Shown in pieces: positions 54,402 through 64,000 of a DNA stretch of 64,000 nt; positions within the stretch are counted from its first letter, which is position 1; each line of letters starts with the position of its first letter. The notes beneath the pieces are model-generated. The model worked only from the letters and a program-made list of their open reading frames with translations, was not told the DNA's origin and made no database searches. This DNA is from Zygnema cylindricum (lineage: Eukaryota > Streptophyta > Zygnematophyceae > Zygnematales > Zygnemataceae), in assembly GCA_037447655.1 (NCBI GenBank), contig JBBHKE010000049.1:1-64000 (forward strand), in the 5' to 3' direction. Both the position numbers and the translations under genes were made by a program.

Positions 54402-55445
54402 ACTTAAAAATAATAGATTTCTAGAGTATTTTCTAGGTTTAATATGTTAGTATAAAATAAAAAGAAAAATGACGGACAGCCTACCTCCACCTCCTCTCTC
54501 TAGCCCCCATACTTGTTGTAGTTACTGAAAGAGAGAGAGAGAGGTTGATCCATGGCTGCGTTAGTTCAAAAAGGCAGTTATTTTTAGTAGGTTACTAAAA
54601 ATTATACCTGACGGACCCAGGATTTGATCGCGATACCTTCGGTTCGTCAAGTTGGCCGATAGCGATAGCTTTATCCTTTTAGACTAGTACCAATGCTAAA
54701 TGCTATAGTATGTGATAGATATATATATATATATCTTTAAGGAGGAAGACATTCATTTAACTAAAACTATATACGGCTTGCATAGATACAGTTTTATGAA
54801 AGTACAAAGTACCACACTTTTTCAAAACGAATACCATCATTTTATTTTGACGGCGAAACAAATATCGCGCAAGTATTTATAACGGCAAAGATTGCGTCTC
54901 GCTGCGAATCCAACGGTGCACATCATCGCCAGAATCCCGAAGTGGTCACTTTGGCGTTTTGTGACGTGGCATGACCAAGAGCCACGTGGAGAGATGACAT
55001 TCGGTCATAGGAATTCTGAGGAATGTACGGACGAGTGAAAAGCAGACACGCGTCCGCTTAATAGCCTTGTCATACATAGGCCGTAGAAAAGGTACACCGG
55101 CAGTAGTACTTTTTAGTACCGTACCGTAATCTGATTGATCCGTACTTCAGTAGATAGAAGTTATTAGAGGGAATCAGGACTTAGAAAATTTTGGTAGGTA
55201 GTCACCTCTCCCTTTAAGAGTTAGTACAAATTGGCATTTTTACTGCCTTATAACTTATCGGCTGGTTGGCCGTTTTTAGTGATTCTTTTTGCTACAGACT
55301 CAAGGGAGTACTGGCTGCACAAGGGTGCAGTCAAACTGTCATTTTGCCTTCCTGGACAGCAGTGGTTGTGGCTTGAAGTGGGTTAGTTAAATACTATCTA
55401 GAGGCTTGCTGTATTTTGTGGTCCAATGGAGGACAGAGAATTGCA
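54402..55445 (+). repeat. R12 5' LTR
   Basis: Ends GAATTGCA. It has the double-hairpin module (near 54610-54650), a (TA)n run at 54719-54733 and CACGTG at 54983-54988. Gag ATG at 55425. Confidence 0.9.
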
Positions 55446-56560
55446 GGTTATGGGCCCACCCTCTAGGGTGCCCACCTTTAATAGATCTGGGTTCATCTAT
55501 TGGGAAGCCATGATGATGGGAGCTTTGTGAGAAAAACGATACTGGGATATCGTCTGTGGACAAATGAAACGTCCACCTTCCGGAACTCCACCTGGATTTG
55601 GAGGAGTAAGGTTTCCTAAAGCAACGGTTGCCTGAGCGGAGGAGGTAGATGATGGGGACAGCAGTGTGTCGGAGAAGGGAAAAGGGAAGGAGACACCCTT
55701 TACTCCTATTGCCACTGTACCGGGAGCGACGACCGTGAAGACCGCGGAGAACGATACTCAAATGTGGGAGGATGTAAACATGGCTGCCAAGAACTTCATT
55801 CTCAGTCACCTCATTCAAGCTTTGGCCACTCCTCATCTTCAAATTTACAAGGCAGAGGAGTTGTGGGTGAGTTTGGTGGTAATTTCTAGAGCTGGAACTA
55901 TTCACGAGCTCCAATTTGCTGAGCAAAAGCTAGTGAGTTACACTTACAAAGGAGGAAAGATGTTAGATTACTGTAATGATCTTTCTTGTTTGTATATGGA
56001 GATGGAAAGTGCCGGTGGACAGGTACAATGATACTCAAAGTTAACACTCTTATCATGAAACTACCAGATGAGTTCCAAAACATAGTGTATCGAGTACAAG
56101 AAATGCCTGATAGTCATAGAAATGGAACATAGTGGTCATGATGATACTTGTGCAGGAAAACACAATGTAGATTAGAAGAGGAGGGAAGAGCATTCAAGCT
56201 CTAGCAGCAGAAGGGGATTAATGGGGGAAATATCCGAAGAAACCTTACAAAGGGCAAAGAGATCATTCTGGGGGGCCGAGGCCCCTAAAGGGTCTTTGTC
56301 ATTTTTGCAAAAAGTCGGGACATTTCATCGCAGATTGTGTCAAGCTGTTGGAGCTGAGGCTCCAAGAGAATCGTAGAGGGGGTTTTTTCGGAGGGAAGAA
56401 AAATGCACTTGTGGTTACAAAACTGATTGGAGAAACCGAGGATGAGTCATCTGAGGAGGATGGGGAGCTTCTTATTGACGAGAGCCTGGAGGAGAAGAAG
56501 ATCCCTTAAAGACAAAAGTGTGCCCTTAGAGCAATTCGAGAAGCTCCACAGGAAGGATGG
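55425..56560 (+). pseudogene. gag: R12 gag (broken)
   Basis: The start in the LTR reads M-E-D-R-E-L-Q, then V-M-G-P-P-S-R-V-P through the primer site. Stops include TAG near 55483 and TGA near 55530. Block 55666-56031 (121 codons) is the Gag core. A frameshift near 56025 and stops near 56130-56220 follow. The zinc knuckle is perfect, C-X2-C-X4-H-X4-C at 56297-56338. The acidic end leads to protease. Confidence 0.86.
55446..55460 (+). other. R12 primer-binding site
   Basis: GGTTATGGGCCCACC, identical to R6. Confidence 0.88.
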
Positions 56561-58220
56561 ATTATGGACTCAGGTGCATCCATGCATATGTGTCGTAATA
56601 AACAACTCTTCACTAAGCCAAGAAAGATCCCTACTGTAGAAATAGAGTATGGGGACGAGAGAGTGGTTACTAAAGATTTAGTGGGATCAATAGATCTGAA
56701 AGTCTTAGTGGAGGGTAAGACTTCTGTACTTACATTCTCAGATGTACTCTACATTCCACAGCTGAGTAAAAATCTTGTCTCTACGTCTGTGCTTGATGAC
56801 AAAGAGTTTGATACTTTCACTAGAAAGGGAGTCTTTACAACTAAGATTGGGGATGAAATTTACTTCACGGCAGATAAGGGTAGCCAAGGAATGTTTAGGC
56901 TTAACCTGAGTAATTAAAAGAAGAATGCTTATTATGTTGGTGTTCCTAAGTTGATGATATGGCATAAGCGGTAAGGGCATGTGCACTTTGATAGGTTGAG
57001 AAATGAAAAATCTTGGGGTAGTAGAAGGCATTCAATTTGGGGATAATGAAATGATATATGATGGTAGTGATTATGCTCAAGGTAAGGCTCACAGACTTCC
57101 CTTTCCCAAAGCCGCCACATATAGAGGTGAGAAAGTGTTAGACTTGGTCAGACTGATATTTGGGGACCAGCAAAAGTACCTTCGGTTGGAGGAAAGATGT
57201 TTATAATGACAATAACCGATGACTGGTCTAGATACTCTAGAGTCTACTTTCTAAAAACAAAGTGTGAGGCATCAACTTACTTCAAATAATATAAAGCCTG
57301 GAGTGAGAAGTTGCATGAAACCCCTATTAAGGGTATAAGGAGTGATAATCGGGGGGAATATACCTCTAACTAGTTTGAGGAATATCTGAGAGATGAGGGA
57401 GTGCAGCACCAAAAAATTGTACCATATAACCTGGAACAAATGGGGTAGCTAAAAGGTTGAATCGAACACTAAGAGATAGTGCATGTAGTATGTTAGCAGA
57501 CAAGAAAATAGGAAAGAGATTTTGGGCAGAAGCAATGAACTATGCCAACTACATTAATAATAAAGTCCTTACCTCAACTATAAAGGGAGTGACACCTTAT
57601 GAGAGATGGGTTGGAAGGAAACCAGATATCTCACACCTTAAACTATTCGGTAGCCAAGTTTACAGTCTTCATACGTATAGGAAAAACTGGAAAAGTAGAT
57701 GATAAGGGAAAACCTGGATACTTTGTGGGATATGATGAGGATGTTAAGAGATATAGAGTCTATGACTTAGCAAAGAAAGATATCATTCTGGTAAAACACT
57801 TAGTTGTCATGGATGAAGGGAAGTCATTTGACCCCATCAAATATTCAAAGAAGATAAGAATCAGATTTGAGTCCGAAAGTGAAGAGAACTCGGTCATTCC
57901 TGAAAAGGACATAAGTGAAACCGTGATTGCAGATTCAGGGGAGATCGAAGATACAAAGCCTCACTGGAAATCTCACATACCCCCATGGACTTCGAGGAGA
58001 TAGAAGAAGCGAGACAAGAACCGACTTCCATGGACAGGGGAGCCGATGAGACAGTGAGAAGAAATCCAAGACTTCCATCCATTCCAGTTTCAGAGTTTGA
58101 AGGAGGAAGGATGAGCAGCAAAAGAATACAGGAAAAACAAACGTCTCATAAGGTAACTAAGCTATCTCACCCAAATGAGCCTCTGTCTTACTCAGAGGCA
58201 TTGAATAGTCCAGAGAAATA
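56561..58220 (+). pseudogene. pol: R12 protease, integrase and linker (broken)
   Basis: The protease motif D-S-G-A is intact at 56567-56578 in an open block 56564-56917 (117 codons). The zinc domain is damaged by a stop near 56972 and a small deletion near 57000. The integrase core has lost H-T-D: the reading near 57150 is frameshifted. R-S-D-N-R-G-E-Y precedes a stop near 57371. The integrase C-terminus is at 57457-57702. The linker spans 57599-58003 and 57985-58221 in two frames. Confidence 0.86.
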
Positions 58221-58688
58221 AAGATGGATTAGAGCCATAATGATAAAATTGCTTCTATCATGGAAGCAAATACTTTGGAATTAGCAGATTTTCTTCTAGA
58301 CAGAAAACCTATTGGGTGTAAATGGGTATTTAAACTAAAATTGAACCCAGATAATACCATTGAGAGATATAATGCTCGATTGGTAGCAAAGGGTTTTACT
58401 CAAAAAGAGGGGATTGACTATGAGGAGACCTTTGCTACAGTTGTTCGGTTCCCCTCAATAAAGATTCTCCTCAGTCTGGCAGCAGCGGAAGACATGGAAA
58501 TCCACCAGATGGACATTAAGACAGCTTTTCTTAATGGTGAGTTAAAAGAAGAAATTTTCATGAGGCAACCCGAGGGGTTCGTGGAAGAAGGAGAGGAGAG
58601 CAAAGTTTGCAGGCTCATAAAATGCTTATATGGACTGAAGCTGGATCCCCAATAGTGGAATAAGAAATGAGATGAGTTTCTCACCGAT
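58221..58688 (+). pseudogene. pol: R12 reverse transcriptase, N-terminal half (broken)
   Basis: Block 58260-58655 (131 codons) carries [48 protein letters not shown] and L-I-K-C-L-Y-G-L-K, ending at a TAG (58653). A TGA near 58668 follows before the next open frame. Confidence 0.88.
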
Positions 58689-59780
58689 TTGGGATATATC
58701 CAGATCAGCTCTGACCATTCTATCTATATGTTTGAAGATGAGAATGGTGTCATTTTTATTGTAATTTATGTGGATGATCTGCTTTTGTTGATTAAGTCTT
58801 TGGAGAAGATCAATAGGCTGAAGAAAGATCTTAAGAAAGATCTTAGGGGCAGATTTGATATGAAGGATTTAAGGGAGGCAAAATATATTTTAGGGATCCA
58901 AATGGAGAGAGATAAGGGGAAGAACATTATCAGATTTACTCAGAAAAAAGCAATAGGTAATATGCTTGAGAAATTCCAAATGGAAAATGCTAACAGTTGT
59001 ACCACTCCCATGGACTTGAAAAAAGTAAGTGATGGGAGTGTAGAAGGAGGAGTGATGATCTTAGACGATCAGATGAGTCTAGAGGAGAGAGAGTTCATGA
59101 AGTCTATTCCTTATAGACAGGTCGTAGGAAGCTTAATCTATTTTATGAACTGTACCAGGCCGGACATAGCGGCAGCAGTTGGAGTACTCAGTAGGAGTCT
59201 TAATGATCCTAGGAAGAGAGATTGGGAGGCAGCCAAGAGAGTCATGAGATATCTGGTGGGAACTAGAGAGTTATGGTTGCATTTGGGAGGGGAGCATACT
59301 GATATCACCACTTGGAGTGACGCCAGTTATGGGGATGCACCTATGAGAAGATGCACTTCTGGATATGTTTTGTATGTGGGGGAAGGTGCTTGCTGTTGGA
59401 GCAGTAAGCAACAAAAGGTGGTTGCTCAGTCTACTATGGAGGCTGAGTATATGGCGTCGTGTTCTGCTGTAAAAGAACTAATGTGGGTGAAATCATTGTT
59501 ACAAGAACTGGGATTTATGAAGGAGGGAGTGCATGAAATCTTTTGCGATAACCAAGCTGCAATTGCAATTGCAGCCAATCCAAAACACCATTTCAAAGCA
59601 AAACATATGGACATAAGATTAAGCTTTGTAAGAGTAAAAGTTGAAAATAAAATTTTTAATCTTGTGTATAGACCTGATGAAGAAATGGTGGCTGACATGA
59701 TGACCAAACCTGTGCCCTCTCCTAAATTAAAATATTGTCGGGAAAAATGCGGGTTTAAAGAAAAAATAAAATTAGACTAG
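58689..59780 (+). CDS. pol: R12 RT C-terminal half and RNase H (363-codon frame)
   Basis: The longest open frame of the window. The RT active site Y-V-D-D is intact (58767-58778). Then the RT thumb/connection (L-G-I-Q-M-E-R-D, C-T-T-P-M-D-L), R-P-D-I-A-A-A-V-G-V-L-S, and RNase H with T-W-S-D-A-S-Y-G-D-A-P-M-R-R-C-T-S-G, S-T-M-E-A-E-Y-M-A-S and F-C-D-N-Q-A-A-I-A-I-A. The C-terminal D-M-M-T-K-P-V-P-S-P-K-L-K ends at the stop 13 bp before the 3' LTR. A 15-bp duplication (K-K-D-L-K repeated near 58830-58845) adds five residues. No start codon is expected here; it is the end of a polyprotein whose earlier part is broken. Confidence 0.9.
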   Translation: MGYIQISSDHSIYMFEDENGVIFIVIYVDDLLLLIKSLEKINRLKKDLKKDLRGRFDMKDLREAKYILGIQMERDKGKNIIRFTQKKAIGNMLEKFQMENANSCTTPMDLKKVSDGSVEGGVMILDDQMSLEEREFMKSIPYRQVVGSLIYFMNCTRPDIAAAVGVLSRSLNDPRKRDWEAAKRVMRYLVGTRELWLHLGGEHTDITTWSDASYGDAPMRRCTSGYVLYVGEGACCWSSKQQKVVAQSTMEAEYMASCSAVKELMWVKSLLQELGFMKEGVHEIFCDNQAAIAIAANPKHHFKAKHMDIRLSFVRVKVENKIFNLVYRPDEEMVADMMTKPVPSPKLKYCREKCGFKEKIKLD

Positions 59781-59793
59781 AAAATAAGGGGAG

Positions 59794-60838
59794 TGTTGAA
59801 AATAATAGAGTTCTAGAGTATTTTTTAGGTTTAATAGGTTCGTATAAAAGAAAAATAAAATGGACATACAGCCTACCTCCACCTCCTCTCTCTAGCCCCC
59901 ATACTTGTTGTAGTCACTGAAGGATAGAGAGGGAGGTTGATCCATGGCTGCCTTAGTTCAAACAGGTAGTTACTTTTAGTAGGTTACTAAAAATTATACT
60001 TGACGGACCCATGATTTGATCTGGGTACCTTTGGTTTGTCAAGTTGGCCGATAGCGGTTAGCTTTATCCTATTAAACTAGGACCAATGCTAAATGCTATA
60101 GAATGTGATAGATATATATATATATATCTATAAGGAGGAACACATTCATTTAACTAAAACTGTATACGGCTTGCATAGATACAGTTTTTAGAAAGTACGA
60201 AGTACGACACTTTTTCAAAACGAATACCACGCATTTTGTTTTGAGAGCGAAACAAATATCGCGCAAGTATTTATATTAGCTAAGATTGCGTCTCGCTGCG
60301 AATCCAACGGCACACATCATCGCCGGAATCCTGGAGTGGTCACTTTGGCGTTTTGTGACGTGGCATGACCTGGAGCCACGTGGAGAGATGACATTTGGTC
60401 ATAGGAATTCAAGGAATGTACGGATGAGTGAAAAGCATACACGCGTCCGCTTAATAGCCTTGTTGTACATAGGCCGTACAAAAGGTACACCGGCAGTAGT
60501 ACTTTTTGGTACGGTAGAGTAATCTGATTGGTCCGTACTTCAATAGATAAAAGTTATTAGAGGGAATCACGACTTAGAAAATTTTGGTAGGTAGTTACCT
60601 CTCTCTTTGAGAGTTTGTACAAATTGGCATTTTTACTACCTCATAACTTATAGGCCGGTTGGCCGTTTTCAGTGATTCTTTTTGCTACGGACTCAAGGGA
60701 GTACTGGCTGCACAAAGGTGCAGTCAAACTGTCATTTTGCCTTCCTGGACAGCAGTGGTTGTGGCTTGAAGTGGGTTAGTTCAATACTATCTAGAGGCTT
60801 CCTATATTCTGTGGTCCAATGGAGGACACAGAATTGCA
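59794..60838 (+). repeat. R12 3' LTR
   Basis: TGTTGAAAATAATAG...GAATTGCA. The purine tract AAATAAGGGGAG (59782-59793) precedes it. CACGTG at 60377-60382. Confidence 0.9.
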
Positions 60839-61924
60839 GATAGACATCAAGACAACCTTTTTGCATGGAGAATTGGAAGAGGAGATCTTCATGCGACAAC
60901 TCGAAGGATTTGTGGAGGAAGGAGAGTAGAGTAAGGTATACCGGCTGATTAAATCTCTTTATGGTTTAAAAAAGGCGCCTCGACAGTGAAATAAGAAGCT
61001 TGATGAGTTTTTTACCGGTCTGAGATATATCCAGATCAGCTCAGATCACTCAATCTATGTTTTTGAAGATGAAGAAGGTGTTATATTTATTATAATTTAT
61101 GTTGATGATTTGCTTGTTTTAAGTAAATCAATGCAAAAGATAAATAAACTGAAAACCGATCTTAAAGGTTGATTTAAAATGAAGGATATGGGGGAGGCAA
61201 TATATATTTTTGGAATTCAAGTAGAAAGAGACCCTGAAAGAAAGATTATAAGATAGACTCAAGAAAAAGCAATAGGGAACATGTTGGAAAAATTTCAGAT
61301 GGATAAAGCTAATAGGTACACAACTCTAATAGAGTTAAAAAAGGGATGTGAGGGGAGTGAGGATAAAGAAGTCATAGTCTTAGACGAGGAATGAAGTCCT
61401 TAAGAAGAGAAGTTCATGCAGACTATTCCTTACAAGCAAGTAGTTGGAAGCCTAATCTATTTTATGAATTGTACCCACCCGGATTTAGCTGCAGCTCTAG
61501 GAGTGCTGAGTAGAAGTCTAAATGCTTCTATTAAGAAAAATTGGCAGGCAACTAAGAGAGTCGTTAGATATTTGATAGGAACTAGGGATATATGGTTGCA
61601 TTTGGGTGGGGAGAATACTGACATCACTACTTGGAGTGATGTTAGTTATGGTGATGATCCGATGAGGAGATGTACTTTTGGATATGTATTATATGTGGGT
61701 GATGGGGCTTGCTGTTGGAGAAGCAAACAGGAAAAGGTTATTGCTCAGTCCACCATGGAGGCTGAGTATATAGCCTCTTGCTCTGCTCTAAAAGAATTAA
61801 TGTGGGTCAAGACTTTGCTTAGTGAGCTTGTTTAACTTAAGAGTGGTGTGTATAAATGTTTTTGTGATAATCAGGCAGCAATCGCTATTTGTGCCAATCC
61901 TAAACATCATTTTAAAGCGAAACA
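60839..61924 (+). pseudogene. pol: R10 reverse transcriptase and RNase H (broken)
   Basis: Continues R10 from D-I-K-T-T-F-L-H-G. L-Y-G-L-K-K-A-P-R and an intact Y-V-D-D (near 61097-61108) are readable, with stops near 60928, 60989, 61170, 61254 and 61392. Block 61416-61835 (139 codons) is RNase H with T-W-S-D-V-S-Y-G-D (Ala to Val) and S-T-M-E-A-E-Y. The reading reaches K-H-H-F-K-A-K-H and is cut at 61925. Confidence 0.85.
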
Positions 61925-62600
61925 TGTTAGAATTGCAATGTGAGATTTTTTCAATGAAGGTTCGTATTTAGTGTGGGTCGGTTTTGACGCGCGTCACGTC
62001 GCGCATTTTGTTTCGTTTCATTAGTACTTTTGTTTTCGTTTGATTTAGTGTGAACGGTTTGGTCTATTTTGTATGTGTACGTGACTTCTAGTACTTTCGG
62101 TTCGTACAAAGTACTTGTAGCAGTTTCGTTTCACGTAGGTTAAGTTGTACTTTAGGTATTGTACTTCTAGACGTTTCGTTTCGAGAATTTTCAGTTTGCG
62201 TCGTACTCTATTTTACGTCCAAGTACATGTGACGCTTCTAGAATTAGATTTCTAGATGTAATCTGCGACTAAGTTAAAATGCCAGCCAGTGAGGGAATTA
62301 GATACCACTAAGGAGAACCCAAGGAGAAATCAATGTAGCGTTAATGTATGTGAATTAATGTGAGTTTCCTCTTCTGAATTATGTGATGTCTCTATCTATG
62401 TTCATGAGGATTTAATGTATGAGAGCTGGTTGATATTTGATGTGAGTTAAATTCGCTTCCGCATTGTAATTTGTTAATTCTTTGCGCATTCCGATTGTGT
62501 TTTTGATCCTTTCAATTTGTCGAGTGTTTCTGGGAATTTGTAAAAGAACCTTGGAATTATGAAGTAATTAGGGAGGATCTTGCAGAAAACAGAAAAAAAA
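61925..62600. other. Unassigned, possible LTR start
   Basis: It begins TGTTAGAATTGCAATG exactly where R10's RNase H stops, preceded by AAACA, so it has the form of an insertion. It is AT-rich with no ORF. GTACTT and GTTTCGTTTC motifs recur between 62020 and 62200, as in U3 regions here. I find no LTR end, half-tRNA primer site or gag after it. Confidence 0.4.
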
Positions 62601-64000
62601 ACCATGTAACTTTTAGGAAATTATATATTGGTGCGCGTGGCTCTTATGGATGGGGAAGAAGAAAAAATCGGCGACACCTTCCCCCATGGCAGGTCCTTGT
62701 TGAGCCCATGGTGGAGGATGACCCATTCACACATGGCCATAGTGAAAGCCCGGCCGCCCGAACCTTGAGAAGCCTTTTGTTGGCATGTTTCCCATTTAAC
62801 TCCTTGCTTCCCCATTTATCCGCGGCTCTTAGTTCTACGATTCCCCTCTGTGACTCTTACCCGACCCTGGACTCCCGTGTGGTGCCCAGATTTTGTACAT
62901 TTTCTAGTGGGCCTTGACTCTTACCCGACCCTGGACTCCCGTGTGGTGCCCAGATTTTGTACATTTTCTAGTGGGCCTTGGCTTTCAGTACTCTTAGCCC
63001 TTGCGATGTCCTCGGCCCTTCCCCATGGGTCTGTCCCCAAATTGTGAATGCGCCTCGAGGGCCGCACTCTCCTCTTTGAAAGGAGAAACCGCAGGCTGCC
63101 CGAATACTTTGTGAGGCCGCCTGGACATGGTCTCCGCAACACGGATCCCAAATGAAATCTGTCCACGTAGTCAGGTCTCTGAAGATCAATGGCTCCTCAG
63201 ACTGAACCCCTGTTCTTCGAATGTGCCAGGAACCTTCCTCCTCTTAACACCTGAGCGTCTCTCCCTTAATTTACAAGTCGGAAGTAAAGATGCAAAGTTT
63301 ATATTCCATTTTTTCCTATTACTCCGAATCTGTTACTCTACCTGAAGACCGATGTTAAAAACATACATCCGAAAAGAATGTGTAACAGCCATAAAAAAAT
63401 AATGATGAAGAGGCACACATGCACACAGAAAAAGAGGGGAGAGTTGAAAGTCCTTCTGCTCAAAATAAATTTGCAAAGACAAAGTTGTGTTCTGCGCATT
63501 TCCTACCTATATCTCACAAGGCATTCCATAAGAGAGGATCCTTGGCCCAATCACAATCCTGAAAAATACATCTAGAAAGAGTTATCGAATGGTGGTACTC
63601 CGTCGTCTATAGAAAGGGGCGGAGAAGAAACGTACAGGGCGGCGGAGAAGAAAAGTACCGTAAACGAACAGCCTTAACCACACGTGGGATGGGAGGAATG
63701 AATACAGCGCAAAAGGAGTTAGAGTACGTTCCAATTTCTTAGTAAAGTAAAGTGAAGAGACAGGTGCAAGTAAAACGTTACGTTTCGGTAATTTTACAAC
63801 CAAAAATTTATTTCAACATTGAAATCATGGGTACTCCACATGGTTTACTATTTAAAGTCAAAGAATTCCGATCGTAACGATCACAGTTATATGGTATTGA
63901 GTTTTCTTGAAGGAGATTCTCAGATCTGGTATTGTACGCATAGAAGATGAGTCGAAAAAAAAAGCAAAAGGGAAATTACAACATCAAAAATCAATATAAC
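62601..64000. other. Unassigned sequence, no supported gene
   Basis: No retrotransposon motif and no convincing protein. Short ORFs (under 85 codons) on both strands show no recognised domain. The base composition is locally richer in G and C (62640-63250) than the rest of the window. A short repeat GGCGGAGAAGAAA lies at 63614-63652. It may be host flank or the interior of a new element type. Confidence 0.4.
62851..62978 (+). repeat. Perfect 2 x 64-bp tandem duplication
   Basis: Copies at 62851-62914 and 62915-62978, starting TGACTCTTACCCGACCCTGG, are identical over all 64 bases as read. Either very recent or an assembly artefact. Confidence 0.9.

Larger units (their letters stand above)
54402..60838 (+). 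mobile_element. R12: full-length copia element in R10's RT
   Basis: LTRs 54402-55445 and 59794-60838 (1044 and 1045 bp) differ at roughly 10% of sites by eye over the first 250 bp. The interior is complete in order: gag, protease, integrase, RT, RNase H. The left LTR start is mutated (ACTT instead of TGTT) and no clear duplication remains, but R10's RT reading resumes directly at 60839. It has the longest intact pol frame of the window (58689-59780). Confidence 0.9.
43917..61924 (+). mobile_element. R10: copia element holding R11 and R12
   Basis: 5' LTR in two parts (43917-44669 and 51005-51319), split by R11. Gag, protease, integrase and the start of RT lie at 51320-54401. R12 is inserted there, and RT-RNase H resumes at 60839-61924. 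The left flank CTGAG (43912-43916) is the presumed duplication. The 3' end is cut at 61925 by unknown sequence beginning TGTTAG. Broken, but the integrase core stays open over 253 codons. Confidence 0.88.

Noticed and set aside
54719-54733. (TA)n run in the R12 LTR as a regulatory site
   Set aside because: A simple repeat of different length in the partner LTR (60115-60128), as expected from slippage.
62621-63189. Short ORFs on both strands as possible host genes
   Set aside because: All are under 85 codons, without recognised domains, and some arise from the 64-bp duplication. No splice structure could be supported.

Overview
This is eukaryotic repeat DNA, with no prokaryotic gene order and no recognisable host gene. 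Positions 1-61924 are almost wholly LTR retrotransposons nested inside one another. Most are Ty1/copia (order gag, protease, integrase, reverse transcriptase, RNase H, on both strands), with one Ty3/gypsy remnant. The nesting density and the ACGT/G-box motifs in the LTRs suggest a large genome of the green lineage. The primer site is not the usual angiosperm copia type, so an early-diverging plant or alga is possible; the species cannot be named from this window.

Layout, with element labels used below. R1 (136-2664, -) is a copia 5' half, cut on the left by the end of another LTR (1-135). R2 (-) is the oldest host: its 3' LTR lies in pieces at 2665-3302, 7525-7637 and 31284-31352, and its pol at 31353-34019. 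R3 (3303-7519) is a complete gag-only element in R2's LTR. R4 (7638-31278) is a copia element also in R2's LTR. R5 (7765-20543) sits in R4's 5' LTR and R6 (9440-15850) in R5's gag. R4 also holds solo LTRs S1, S2 (with S3 inside it) and S4. S5 lies in R2. R7 (34020-36117, -) is a gypsy remnant with a PHD-finger reading. R8 (36118-43916, -) is copia and carries R9 (39167-43747), a young gag-only element. R10 (43917-61924) is copia; R11 (44670-50999, with solo LTR S6) lies in its 5' LTR and R12 (54402-60838) in its reverse transcriptase. Positions 61925-64000 are unassigned, with a possible new LTR start at 61925.

Most boundaries are supported by TG...CA termini and 5-bp target-site duplications, several of them perfect: AAGCT, ACATA, ACTTG, CGAGT, ATGTT, ATCCT.

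Three properties recur. (1) The primer-binding site after the 5' LTR is GGTTATGGGCCCA(CC), matching the anticodon region of initiator tRNA-Met; this is half-tRNA priming as in Drosophila copia and yeast Ty5. (2) Gag starts inside the 5' LTR, and the LTR end plus primer site is translated as Q-V-M-G-P in unrelated LTR families. (3) Two gag-only families (R3, R9) keep LTRs, primer site, Gag and polypurine tract but no pol, so they would depend on enzymes made elsewhere. The LTRs also carry an antisense tRNA-like module and a conserved CACGTG box. Every pol copy I could follow has stops or frameshifts, so none looks autonomous now; R12 keeps a 363-codon RT-RNase H frame and R10 a 253-codon integrase frame.
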